Positions 34,394 to 42,762 of a stretch of DNA of 64,000 nucleotides are shown one piece after another. How positions within the stretch are numbered: position 1 is the stretch's first letter; the number at the start of each line of letters is the position of its first letter. Origin of the DNA: Mycolicibacterium doricum (GTDB lineage: Bacteria > Actinomycetota > Actinomycetes > Mycobacteriales > Mycobacteriaceae); assembly GCF_010728155.1 (NCBI RefSeq), contig NZ_AP022605.1:1116001-1180000 (forward strand), in the 5' to 3' direction. The position numbers and the translations under genes were made by a program. The notes below the pieces were generated by a model that saw only the letters and a list, made by a program, of their open reading frames with translations, was not told the DNA's origin and did no database searches.

Positions 34394-35276
34394 CGCGGAA
34401 AGAAACCGCGCTTTCGCAGAAGCAATCAATGAACGAGTCAACAACAAGCACACCGTCCTCGACATCGGCGCCGGAACCGGCTTGCTGTCGGTACTCGCCC
34501 TCGCCTCAGGCGCGCGATCGGTCGACGCATTCGAGGCAGATCCGGACATCGCGAGGGTAGCCAGACAGGTCCTCTCCACGCACGGCGCTCGGGAGGTCAA
34601 CCTCTTCGCCATTCATTCGACGAGGGCGAGTCTGCGTACGACGGCACGGAAGAACTTTCTGTTGACGGAGACGTTCGACTGCGCCGTTATCGGGGAAGGA
34701 ATCTTGCCGACGCTGCGGCACGCCCGCCGCGAACTGCTTCAGACCGCCTACGACGCACTCCCCGCCGAAGTATCGCTGAGCGGTCGGTTGATATCGGCGC
34801 CGCGCCTTCGCGCCCTCAACGAGGTATCGGACGCCGTCGGGATAAAGGTCGATCCCATGAACAGGTTGCAGACGGTGGGCCACTTTCCGGTACGCCTCCA
34901 CACCTGGCCTCACGAATTCGTCAGTGATGCCGAACTGCTCTACCGACTGGATCTCCATTCAGAGCCTGACAATACGACCGGACTGAATGCCAGATTCCGT
35001 GCCGACCGGTCGTCATACGTCGATGGGGTCCTTGCATGGTTCGACATGGATCTCGGCGCAGGCGCCATTCTGACAAACAGTCCGGGGACCGACAGTCACT
35101 GGATGCAGGCGTTCATCCCGCTACCGGCACCGGTCTACGTCGACCAAGGCTCCGAGGTGGATTTCAAGTTCCGGATCGTCGACGACACCAAATTCGTCGC
35201 CGACCATCTGGGTCCGTCACATCACACAGCCGAACGCAGACATCCCGCATTGGCAACCCGAATTTTCCAAGTCTGA
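34353..35276 (+). CDS. PRMT7-like arginine N-methyltransferase (SznE-like)
   Basis: The protein is 307 residues; its ATG follows AGGAGA. The SAM-binding motif is 'VLDIGAGTG' (35-43), with 'EAD' (61-63) as the ribose-binding acidic residue. The double-E loop of arginine methyltransferases is Glu106 and Glu115 in 'TETFDCAVIGEGILP', close to PRMT7 forms that add only one methyl group. In streptozotocin synthesis SznE makes N-omega-methyl-L-arginine from free arginine, the substrate of SznF. The next gene is SznF-like and starts 12 bp on, which strongly supports the same role. The end has a PRMT-type beta-barrel domain. Confidence 0.8.
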   Translation: MSGIPKWHFAMLNDAERNRAFAEAINERVNNKHTVLDIGAGTGLLSVLALASGARSVDAFEADPDIARVARQVLSTHGAREVNLFAIHSTRASLRTTARKNFLLTETFDCAVIGEGILPTLRHARRELLQTAYDALPAEVSLSGRLISAPRLRALNEVSDAVGIKVDPMNRLQTVGHFPVRLHTWPHEFVSDAELLYRLDLHSEPDNTTGLNARFRADRSSYVDGVLAWFDMDLGAGAILTNSPGTDSHWMQAFIPLPAPVYVDQGSEVDFKFRIVDDTKFVADHLGPSHHTAERRHPALATRIFQV

Positions 35277-35288
35277 CAGGAATCAACG

Positions 35289-36659
35289 ATGCCTACGACG
35301 AATGAACTACTCAAGAGGTACGCCGACAACCAACTCTTCCGCGACTCGGACACCTGGGAGATGACCCGCCCTCCGTATCAGCGGTCGCTGCGCCATCAAG
35401 CACTTGGCGCCGTGGACGTCGAGTCGCCGTTGTCCGCGGATGACTTCATGAATTACGAAGCTCTTGCGGCCCAACGGATTTTGACCACCGTGTACGAGCA
35501 AGACCTGGTATTCCTTCCACGAGACCGATACGACGGGTGGAAGGAAGATTTCGACGAATTCTACTCGCAGGAGCTGCGGGACCTGGCCAACCAGTTTCGG
35601 GGCACTCTCGAGCAATTCCTGTACGGCCATCTGGAGCGGGACGTCGCCGTCTCCGACGGCTGGACAAAGGAGCGGTTCTGCGAGTTCCTGAGCGACCGGG
35701 ACAAGGAACCGGAGGGGGCCATGGACTGGAACCAAACCATACGATCCAGCCGCGATCCCCAGAGGGCAGCACGCATGTGGTTGGTGCAATTGGCGCCGGA
35801 CTTCCTCTCGGAATCCTCTCCGATGATCAAGAACGTTCTGGGCAACTTCGGCCCCGTGCAATCCGAGTGGTTCAAGATCGTCATTGACGAGTATGGCTAC
35901 GGCGTCCACGACAAAAAGCACTCGACGCTGTACGAGAAGACTCTGGAGAGCGTGGGGCTGGACTCACGTCCGCACTACTACTGGCAGTACTACCTGTCTT
36001 CGGCGCTGTCCGCCAACAACTTCTTCCACTACATGGGATCGGAACACCGAAACTTCTTCCGCTACGTGGGAGCCCTGGCATTGACCGAGTCGTCGCTCGT
36101 ACATTTCTGTGAACAGGCCGCAGAAGTGCTGGCCTCTGTTTTCCCGGAACAGTGTGACGTCGAGTACTTCACCGAACACTGCCATATCGATGATCACCAT
36201 GGCCGGATGGCGCTGGAGGATGTCTGCCTACCGCTCGTGGACAAATTCGGTGAAGCGATCATTCCGGAGATGGTGTGGGGAATGTTGGCATACGAGCACC
36301 TGATGTCTCAATTCGACACCCAGTTCAGGATTCAGATCGAGTGGATGGACGCGCAACCGGAGATGTTCGATTTGCACAAGAAGATTGCGCAGCGAATCCT
36401 GAGCGCTTCGAACGTCCCTGTGGCCGACCTCGATGAGCCGTTCAATGACCTTTCGAACTCCCATTGCCACAACCAGGACGAGCTGTGCCACATCATCAGC
36501 GGCACAATGTATTTCTTTTCAGGCTTGGATTCCAAGCTCATCTTGGGGCCGGGTGACGGTGTGGTGATCAAGAACCGCCGACAGCACGGAGCGGACATCC
36601 TGTCTGATTCCTGTCAGTATCAGATCCACAGCATCGGGGACGTGGATCGATGGCTGTGA
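35289..36659 (+). CDS. SznF-like N-nitrosating metalloenzyme (HDO domain plus cupin)
   Basis: The protein is 456 residues against about 471 for SznF. A central heme-oxygenase-like diiron (HDO) domain carries Glu175, Glu201, His211, His297, Asp301 and His304. These align at a constant offset of 14 with the SznF diiron ligands I recall (189, 215, 225, 311, 315, 318). The C-terminal cupin has His392, His394 and His433, offset 15 from SznF 407, 409 and 448. SznF hydroxylates methylarginine twice at the HDO site, then rearranges it at the cupin iron to an N-nitrosourea. With all ligands kept, this enzyme probably does the same or closely related chemistry. The Rieske gene overlaps its end. Confidence 0.85.
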   Translation: MPTTNELLKRYADNQLFRDSDTWEMTRPPYQRSLRHQALGAVDVESPLSADDFMNYEALAAQRILTTVYEQDLVFLPRDRYDGWKEDFDEFYSQELRDLANQFRGTLEQFLYGHLERDVAVSDGWTKERFCEFLSDRDKEPEGAMDWNQTIRSSRDPQRAARMWLVQLAPDFLSESSPMIKNVLGNFGPVQSEWFKIVIDEYGYGVHDKKHSTLYEKTLESVGLDSRPHYYWQYYLSSALSANNFFHYMGSEHRNFFRYVGALALTESSLVHFCEQAAEVLASVFPEQCDVEYFTEHCHIDDHHGRMALEDVCLPLVDKFGEAIIPEMVWGMLAYEHLMSQFDTQFRIQIEWMDAQPEMFDLHKKIAQRILSASNVPVADLDEPFNDLSNSHCHNQDELCHIISGTMYFFSGLDSKLILGPGDGVVIKNRRQHGADILSDSCQYQIHSIGDVDRWL

Positions 36660-36955
36660 CCTGGATCCCGAAAGACAAGAATGTCGTGGCATTCGAGAAT
36701 GCCTCCGTGTGGGTGCTGCGACAGTACGACGACAATTCTGTGGCGGCTCACAGTGTCGTCTGTCGCCACCGTGGCGGCCCGCTGAACCTCGGTACCATCT
36801 GCGAGGGGTTCGTCACCTGTCCGTGGCACAAGAACCGGACCCGGATACCGCGTGCCGGCACGAAGCGCATGCCCTTCGTGTTCGCGAAGGGGCCTGCCGG
36901 GACGTACGTTGTCGGGCCGCTCGTTTCACGAACCATGAGGATGAGTGTGCTGTGA
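36650..36955 (+). CDS. Small Rieske [2Fe-2S] protein
   Basis: The protein is 101 residues and consists of one Rieske domain: Cys38-x-His40 in 'CRHRGG' and Cys57-x2-His60 in 'CPWHK'. The ATG lies inside the end of the SznF-like gene. It has no oxygenase domain of its own, so it is probably an electron carrier, perhaps supplying electrons to keep the diiron site of the upstream enzyme reduced. The C-terminus is basic. It is tightly coupled (GTGA) with the next gene. Confidence 0.8.
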   Translation: MAVTWIPKDKNVVAFENASVWVLRQYDDNSVAAHSVVCRHRGGPLNLGTICEGFVTCPWHKNRTRIPRAGTKRMPFVFAKGPAGTYVVGPLVSRTMRMSVL

Positions 36956-38211
36956 ACGACGGCCATCGCACTTTGGTTGTCGATCCGACAAGCAGCGGAA
37001 AACTGTTCGCGGAGCGGCTGATAGCGCATGGGTACGACGTCGATGTACTCTTCACCACCCCGATTCCAGAACCGTTCGTCGCAGGTGCGAAGGAGGTGCG
37101 CGAAGTCGTTGGTGACGCACGGTGCCGATTTGTTGATATGCGGCCGGGCGACTGGACAGACTCGGATTGCGAAGCAGTAATCCGTGGCGCATGGGGATAC
37201 GTAGTCGCCGGGGCAGAAAGCGGGATAGCCGCGGCCGACCATGCCAGAGAGCTCCTGGGCCTTCACCCGAGAAATGACTTCTCGGTCCGTCAGGCACGGT
37301 ATGACAAATTTGCTGCGCAGAAAACGCTGGAGTCAAGGGGACTTTCGCACGTCAAGTCCAGGCTGGTCGTTTCACCCAACGACGTCCAGACGGTGGAAGA
37401 GTATCCAGTTATCGTGAAGCCAGTCGACAGCGCCGGCACCGACGGTGTGTGCCTTGTGAACGGCCATGCCGAGTTGTCGGAGTATGTCACCGCGGCTTTG
37501 GGGTCGACGAATGCCATGTGCCGAGACATATCGTCCCTGGTGATTCAGGAAGTGGTGCAGGGCGACGAGTATGTGGTTGACGGCGCTGTGGTGAACGGAA
37601 TCCCGACCGCAATCTCGGTGGGCGTATATCGCAAGACGTGGTCGCAAGGTTTTCCGGTGTACAAGTCGTTGACCTGGCTCACTGAACACGAAGTTCCACG
37701 ATATGGCGAACTTATCGAGTATCTGCGGGAATGCCTGGGAGCATTGGGCGTACGGGTCGGATGCTTTCATTTCGAGGCCTTCGATCGAGGGTCCGAATGG
37801 ACCATGATGGAGGTTGGCCTGCGCCCGCATGGGGGCGGCCACCCCTTGTACACCGAAACCCTGACGGGCGGAATCTCACAAGTTTCAGTTGAACTCGCGA
37901 CGTGTCTTGGCGGTGAAGTCGCCATCGACGGATTACCCCGGCTCGGCATTCGTGGCCGCGTCGTGTTCTTTGCGGTTGACCAACAGTCGACCGTCATCTC
38001 AGATCCGCGGGAACGCATCGGTTCGGCTCCCTATGTCCTGGAATCTCACATCGCGGTAAGCCCTGGAGACGCGGTGACGCCGCCGAAGTCGCTCTTCGAC
38101 ACATTTGCGTTGGGATTCGCAGTGATCACTGGCGATACTTGGGACGAACTTGAGACAAGGGAGGTGAACGTGCGTGCGCTGTTTGCGGGCTGCTTCAGCG
38201 CCGCAGTTTGA
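36952..38211 (+). CDS. ATP-grasp ligase
   Basis: The protein is 419 residues from a GTG overlapping the Rieske stop. It has the ATP-grasp plan: an N-terminal Rossmann-like domain, 'PVIVKPVDSAGTDGVCLV' (Lys and glycine-rich loop), 'VIQEVVQGDEYVVDGAV', and the metal-binding 'FHFEAF' and 'MMEVGLRPHGG'. These ligases of the carnosine synthase/biotin carboxylase type join a carboxylate to an amine using ATP. It could couple the N-modified arginine to another amino acid, giving a dipeptide-like product. Last gene of the operon; the substrate is unknown. Confidence 0.8.
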   Translation: MNDGHRTLVVDPTSSGKLFAERLIAHGYDVDVLFTTPIPEPFVAGAKEVREVVGDARCRFVDMRPGDWTDSDCEAVIRGAWGYVVAGAESGIAAADHARELLGLHPRNDFSVRQARYDKFAAQKTLESRGLSHVKSRLVVSPNDVQTVEEYPVIVKPVDSAGTDGVCLVNGHAELSEYVTAALGSTNAMCRDISSLVIQEVVQGDEYVVDGAVVNGIPTAISVGVYRKTWSQGFPVYKSLTWLTEHEVPRYGELIEYLRECLGALGVRVGCFHFEAFDRGSEWTMMEVGLRPHGGGHPLYTETLTGGISQVSVELATCLGGEVAIDGLPRLGIRGRVVFFAVDQQSTVISDPRERIGSAPYVLESHIAVSPGDAVTPPKSLFDTFALGFAVITGDTWDELETREVNVRALFAGCFSAAV

Positions 38212-38756
38212 ACAGGCTCCCGGTTGCATTTGTTCGCCCGTCGCGCATACTCCGGAACCCACCTCGGCTAAAGGTCGGCTAAAGGTGAGGGGTTACGGAG
38301 ATGTCCGCCGGAGGCGCGCAAGTGGGTGGTCGCGCCTAGCGCGTCATCCCCTTCCGGTACGGGTCGCACGGGCTCGTGGCTGGCACCGAATCGGAGCTAT
38401 TGTGGTGCCATGGAGAGTGCACTGCTGCAGATGCTGGTGGCGCGGGGGTAGCCCGTTGTCATTGGCGTGTCTGCGGTGGGCGGTCGGCGGTGACGGGTCG
38501 GCGTTGGGCCCACCTCTTCTGACCCTGATTTTTCAGCCGGCTTGCGATGATCGTGTTTTCGGCGGCCCGGTTGGTGGTGGCGGCGCGGTTGGGATGCGCT
38601 GATGGGGGTCGGAAGCCGTTGGGCGATGGTGTAATTGGGCGTAGACGCGGCTGCGGCGGCACGGTGACCGGTTTTAGGCATGAGTCGATCGCGGTGTGGC
38701 GGTGGAGGGTTGGAGATGCGGTGCGGGGTTTGCGTTGAAGGGCCGGTTCGCCGCGG
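38212..38756. other. Gene-free stretch after nitrosation operon
   Basis: A direct repeat 'CTAAAGGT' occurs at about 38268 and 38279. A short frame at about 38410 reads 'MESALLQMLVARG' and stops. The rest (38450-38756) is G-rich on the plus strand, lacks a convincing frame, and probably belongs to the end of the IS1380 remnant that follows. Confidence 0.35.
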
Positions 38757-39430
38757 TCAACCGAAGGCCGGTAACGCCCGGATGTGTCGTAGCGCGGTGG
38801 CGAACGCCTCGACGTGGGGGTAGGCGGCGGCAAAGCGCAGGTGCAGGCGCCGGCCGTGGCGCACCAGGCGGGCGGCGACGTTGAGGAAGGCCAGGCGCAG
38901 TCGTTTGCCGCGGGCGCGGCGGACTGCGCGGGGCAGCGCCAGGGTGCGCAGCCACAGCCCGACGTTGTGCGCCAGGGCGGCGGCCTGCCAGTACAGCCAG
39001 TTGCCGAAGAACGACTGCACGGGGGGGTGGATCATCCCGAAGTCGTTTTTCAGCGCCCGGATGCTGTCTTCGGGGATGCCGCCGCGCAGCCGGTGATGCG
39101 CCTCGACCTGGACCGCGCTGAGCCGCTCGGCGTCGACGTTGGTGATGATCGCGTGTCACCGCCAGCCGTCCAGATCGTCGAAGGCCAACTGGTCACCGGA
39201 GTGTTTGGGTTGGCGGCGCACGATCAGCCGCACCCTGCGCCCGAGCAACGTCGTGGTGGTCTCGGCGATCTGGCTGCCCTTCTCGGTTTCGGCGCCCAGC
39301 GCCGGCACCCATATGGTGTGCGGGTCGACGGCCAACGCGTGGATGAGCGCGGCCACCGGCCGGTACTGCTTGGCGGTGACCGAGAAGTCCGCGCCGTGGC
39401 GTTCAGCGGCCTCGATCACGTCCTGTTGGG
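38757..39430 (-). pseudogene. IS1380-family transposase C-terminal fragment
   Basis: The minus strand reads 'DVIEAAERHGADFSVTAKQ' at the right end, then 'IHALAVDPHTIWVPALG', 'EDSIRALKNDFGM', 'GNWLYWQAAALAHNVGLWLR' in short segments and 'KRLRLAFLNVAARLVRHGR' to a stop at 38757. This is the second half of an IS1380 transposase, with one in-frame stop near 39158. The sequence differs from the N-terminal half at 28977-29942, so the two are from different IS1380 elements. It cuts the protein kinase gene at its right edge. Confidence 0.75.
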
Positions 39431-39431
39431 G

Positions 39432-40632
39432 GAGGGTGCTGGGGTGCATGCTCCGGCGGGGTAGCCGGACGGGAGCAGCCGGAGATCTTCCAGCGCTGCC
39501 GGCGGGGCCGCGGTGGTCGTCGATGGCGCCGCCGTGGGTGCGGTTTCGGGCGGGTCGGAGCCGCGGCCGATAAGCCACACCGACAGGGCGACGATGAGCA
39601 CGGCGGCGACTGCGAGCGCCGCGAGCAGCCGGCGCCGTTGCGAGACGGCACGGGTGTGCGGGAGCAGGCTGATGAAATCAGCTGCGGCGCCGTGGGACTC
39701 GGCCCCGCCGAGCTCAGTGTGGGGTGGCGGTGCGTCCCGATCGGCGGGAGCCGATGCTGGCGCCGAGGGGCGGGGAGGGTGAGTGCTGCGGCGGCAGCGG
39801 CGGCGAAGTCGCCGGCGGTGGGGTAGCGGTCAGCGGGCGTCTTGGCCAGCGCCTTGGCGATCACGCTGTCCAGTTGTGGTGAGGCCCAGGTGAGCCGGTC
39901 GGACACTCGGGGCGGGGTGGTGTCCAGATGGGCTTTCACTGGGGCGCCGACCCCGGCGTCTGTCGGGTAGGGGTGTTCTCCGGTCAGCAGCCGAAAGAGC
40001 GTGCACGCGAGGGCGTAGACGTCGGCGCGTCCGTCCAGTTCTGCCCCGGTGATGACTTCGGGCGCGCTGTAAGCGAGGGTGGCGCTCATGGGCCCGTCGC
40101 CAGCACCGCGGCTGTGGGGGGCAGGGCGGCACCGAAGTCGGTGAGCACGACGCGGTCGAGACCGCCGGGCAGCTTCTGGGCGGCGATGAGGAAATTCGAG
40201 GGCTTGATGTCTTGGTGCACGACACCGCGGGAGTGCGCGTAGTCCAGGGCGCGCGCGACCTCGGTGACGATGTGGACTGCCCGCGCAGGCGTCATCTGTC
40301 GGTCGCGCAGCGCAGTCTCGGCGTCGGTCCCCCCGACGTACTCCATGGCGATCCACAGTTGGCCGGTGTCGGTCTCGCCGCGGCTGAACACGCGCACGAT
40401 GTTGGGATGTTCGAGCCCGGCAGTGATGTCAGCCTCGTGGAGAAAACTGCGTGCGTACGTGGTCGCCGCTGCCTGGGTCGGCTTGAAGCACCTTGAGCAC
40501 TTCCCGGCGCGGCAGGGTGGGACTGTGTACCAGGTAGACGGTCGCCATCGCCGTGACGGCCAGGACCCGCTCGACGCGGTATCCGGCGATGTGAGCGGGC
40601 GGCGGGGGCAGGCCCTCAGGTGTGGGTCATGT
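39432..40632 (-). pseudogene. Ser/Thr protein kinase remnant
   Basis: Pieces in three frames give a PknB-like kinase: 'HIAGYRVERVL', then 'LEHPNIVRVFSRGE', 'ALDYAHSRGVVHQDIKPSNFLI' in part, 'VVLTDFGAA', 'LAYSAPEVITGAELDGRADVY' in part, and a C-terminal Pro-rich stretch followed by a membrane segment ('LIVALSVWLIG'). At least three frameshifts are needed, at about 40620, 40450 and 40090. The ATP loop (VLAVTAMATVYL) lacks its glycines, and the HRD Arg is Gln. The 3' end is cut by the IS1380 fragment. It was probably a divergent kinase before it decayed. Confidence 0.7.
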
Positions 40633-40676
40633 CGACGCCTTCCCTGCCGAACGGTGGAGGCTGAGGCCGTGCGTGC

Positions 40677-41087
40677 TCACCGGCGCAGCCGTTCGACTGC
40701 TTGCCCAGTGACTTGCGCGATCAGGTCGAAGTCCGTGTCGAGGGCGAGCACGGTCAGGCCGGCCATCTCAGCGACAGCAGCCACGAGCAGATCCGGGATC
40801 GCGGGGGCGCGGTGCAGCCCACGGTCGGCCAGCTGGAGCTGCACGTCCACGGCACGGTCCTCGGCGGCCGGGGTCAGGTACTCGAGCGGCATCAATGCCA
40901 GCGGCGGTGCGCCTGATTCGCTGCGGGCCTGCGGTCCGTTCCGGAACGAGTAGCCAATTTGCAGGCGGGTGACAGTGCTCATGCGCACGAGGCCACGTTC
41001 GATGCGCTCAACCCAGGCCTGAGCATCTGGGGATGCGACCAGTCGCGTGTAGGCCGATTTGTCGATGAGCCAGTTGGTCACCGCCAC
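40677..41087 (-). CDS. vapC: VapC-type PIN-domain toxin
   Basis: The protein is 136 residues. PIN acidic residues are seen in 'LIDKSAY' (Asp near 9), a Glu/Asp in 'AAEDRAVDV', '[12 protein letters not shown]' and '[11 protein letters not shown]'. VapC toxins are RNases that cut tRNA or rRNA. The start overlaps the end of the VapB gene (41078) by 10 bp, as is usual for the pair. The first acidic motif is LIDKS rather than LIDTS, an accepted variant. Confidence 0.8.
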   Translation of the reverse strand: MAVTNWLIDKSAYTRLVASPDAQAWVERIERGLVRMSTVTRLQIGYSFRNGPQARSESGAPPLALMPLEYLTPAAEDRAVDVQLQLADRGLHRAPAIPDLLVAAVAEMAGLTVLALDTDFDLIAQVTGQAVERLRR

Positions 41088-41296
41088 GCGGCGTCCATAA
41101 CGTCGGGATCGTCGAGGTCGGTCGCCGCGGCGGCGGCGCGTCGTAGATCGTCGACGGTCATGGTCCGCGTGGAGGCGCTCACTGAACCTTCGGTCTCGAA
41201 TCTGGTTCGCAGATACTCTTGGCGCGAGAGACCGCGTGCGGCGGCGTCGGCGTCGATACGCGCGATCGCCGCGTCGGACAGCCCGCGGATCAGCAC
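41078..41296 (-). CDS. vapB: VapB-type antitoxin
   Basis: I start at the GTG at 41296 ('[20 protein letters not shown]' in short parts), giving 72 residues; the longer frame upstream reads through the divergent promoter. The N-terminus is a ribbon-helix-helix domain ('[13 protein letters not shown]'), and the acidic C-terminus ('[10 protein letters not shown]') wraps the toxin. It neutralises the VapC encoded next and represses its own promoter at the palindrome nearby. Confidence 0.75.
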   Translation of the reverse strand: MLIRGLSDAAIARIDADAAARGLSRQEYLRTRFETEGSVSASTRTMTVDDLRRAAAAATDLDDPDVMDAAWR

Positions 41297-41299
41297 ATC

Positions 41300-41318
41300 A
41301 TTACCGCATTGCCGTAAT
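41300..41318. promoter_or_regulatory. Shared operator between two toxin-antitoxin modules
   Basis: ATTACCGCATTGCCGTAAT has 8-bp arms with 7 of 8 matches. It lies in the 47-bp gap between the divergent starts of vapB (41296) and the AbrB-like antitoxin (41344), so one site could control both operons. Confidence 0.55.
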
Positions 41319-41343
41319 ACGGTTGCGGTGGCAGAATGGATGC

Positions 41344-41655
41344 ATGACGTTTCATGGCTATGTAGCCGTCCAGTCCCGTGGCGTCGTCGCATTGCCGGCC
41401 GAGGTACGTCGGCGGCTGCGCCTCGACGAACCGGGCGCGCAGGTCGAGATCACCGAACGCGACGACGGAGTGCTCGAGCTGCGGCCGTCGCTGCCGGTAC
41501 CGGCCGATCAGCAATGGTTCTGGATCGAGGAACGGCAGCGGCGTGAGCGCGAGGTCGACGCCTACGTGGCCGCCGGCGAAGTGACGGTGCATCCGGATGG
41601 CGATGCGCTACTCAAGCATCTCGACCACCTGGACGCCGACGCTGGCGAACCGTGA
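41344..41655 (+). CDS. AbrB/MazE-like antitoxin
   Basis: The protein is 103 residues. The swapped-hairpin DNA-binding motif is 'YVAVQSRGVVALPAEVRRRLRL' in part, followed by 'GAQVEITERDDGVLELRPS'. The charged C-terminal half ('EERQRREREVDAYV') would bind a toxin. The gene overlaps the RelE-like toxin start by 4 bp (GTGA). It faces vapBC across a short shared promoter. Confidence 0.75.
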   Translation: MTFHGYVAVQSRGVVALPAEVRRRLRLDEPGAQVEITERDDGVLELRPSLPVPADQQWFWIEERQRREREVDAYVAAGEVTVHPDGDALLKHLDHLDADAGEP

Positions 41656-41963
41656 AGTACGAGACGACGCCCGCCTTCGACGCAGACTTCAAGCGCCTCA
41701 AACCCGAACACCGCGCGGCTTTTCGTGAAGTCCTCCGAGCAAAATTCATTCCCGCGTGCTCGGCCCTTGCGGCCGACGCAGCGGTGGCGTGGCCGAAGTC
41801 GCTGCGAGTGAAATCCGTACAGGGAGCCCCGGGCATACTGGAGATGACGTGGTCGTTCGCCAGTCCCGACGGCCGCGCGACTTTCGAATTGGTGACCGTC
41901 GACGACGAGTTGCGCTGCCGCTGGCGACGCATCGGCGACCACGACGTCTTCAAGAATCCGTAG
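41652..41963 (+). CDS. RelE/ParE-like toxin
   Basis: The protein is 103 residues from a GTG. 'YETTPAFDADFKRLKPEHRAAF' in part and 'GILEMTWSFASPDGRATFEL' in part, followed by 'RRIGDHDVF', match the RelE fold of ribosome-dependent mRNA interferases. It is placed directly after its AbrB-type antitoxin. A mixed AbrB-RelE pair is less common than RelB-RelE, but it is seen in mycobacteria. Confidence 0.75.
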   Translation: MKYETTPAFDADFKRLKPEHRAAFREVLRAKFIPACSALAADAAVAWPKSLRVKSVQGAPGILEMTWSFASPDGRATFELVTVDDELRCRWRRIGDHDVFKNP

Positions 41964-42068
41964 CGCTCCCCAACGGGGGTCCAATCCTGAACCGATAAAC
42001 CGTCACGGTGACAAAACCGCACCGAGCGGGGCCGCTGGTTGCGGTCCGCCGACTTGGTCGATGGCGCT

Positions 42069-42122
42069 GTTTCTGAAACACCGTAGCGGCTGCCCGCACC
42101 CTTCGCGCACCGTTTCAGAAAC
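42069..42122. promoter_or_regulatory. Paired GTTTCWGAAAC palindromes
   Basis: GTTTCTGAAAC (42069-42079) and GTTTCAGAAAC (42112-42122) are 11-bp palindromes 43 bp apart centre to centre (about four helical turns). They lie just upstream of the gene starting at 42154, and are probably operators bound cooperatively. Confidence 0.55.
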
Positions 42123-42153
42123 AACGCCGTCGATTGCAGATATCCTCCGATAT

Positions 42154-42762
42154 GTGGCTCGACCGAGCAAAGGTGACCGCGCGGCGTACATGGTCAGAGC
42201 GCGAGACGGCCTCGCGCGGCATCTCGCCGACAGGGTCGCAGAGACAGGGGTGTCATCACTGTCGCAATACGTCGCTGATCTATTGGCGATTCATGTTGGC
42301 CTGCCCAATCTCGTGCGAGAGCTCAACAGAGCTGCGATTGCGGATACCGCGAGGCGAGCGCTCACCCCGCCGCGTGGCAATCGCCTGATGATTCGGCCCG
42401 AACGCCAGGTGTCTGACCGACTGGCGCACATGGCGTTGGAAGCCGGCTACCCTCCAGGCCGGGTATCGCCCTACATCGGTGATGTGCTCGCAGAGCACGC
42501 CGGACTACATCCTCGTCGTCACACGTCCCAGGCGGGACCTGTCAAACGTGAGCAGCCTGGTGTCGTGCAAACTGGCTCCGAATCCACCACCGCAACTGCT
42601 ACGGGTCGACTAGGACAGGCTGTCACCGGCCGCGAAGCTGCGCTCGCTGAAGTGCGACGGGTGGCTCAACGTGCTGCCCAACGGCGCGCCGAAGAGGCCG
42701 CGCGGGAAGCCACCCGTCGCGAGGCGGCCGTGCGCGCCGTCCGTGGGCCTCAGCCTGAGTAG
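42154..42762 (+). CDS. Conserved actinobacterial protein with two Arc-like repeats
   Basis: I start at GTG 42154 ('ARPSKGDRAAYMVRA'), 202 residues, because a longer frame from 42061 would run through both palindromic operators. Two repeats of about 45 residues are seen: 'ARHLADRVAETGVSSLSQYVADLLAIHVGLP' in part and 'SDRLAHMALEAGYPPGRVSPYIGDVLAEHAGL' in part. Each looks like a ribbon-helix-helix or HicB-type DNA-binding unit. The C-terminal tail is rich in Arg, Ala and Glu and forms a long helix. It may bind the palindromes upstream. Function is not known. Confidence 0.6.
   Translation: MARPSKGDRAAYMVRARDGLARHLADRVAETGVSSLSQYVADLLAIHVGLPNLVRELNRAAIADTARRALTPPRGNRLMIRPERQVSDRLAHMALEAGYPPGRVSPYIGDVLAEHAGLHPRRHTSQAGPVKREQPGVVQTGSESTTATATGRLGQAVTGREAALAEVRRVAQRAAQRRAEEAAREATRREAAVRAVRGPQPE

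Noticed and set aside
33110..38211. A streptozotocin cluster as such
   Set aside because: Only the methylation and N-oxygenation steps are recognisable. No glucosamine-joining or sugar genes are present, so the product must differ.
28890..39430. One IS1380 element split by insertion of the nitrosation operon
   Set aside because: The two halves face opposite directions, overlap in the region they cover, and differ clearly in sequence, so they come from two different IS1380 elements.
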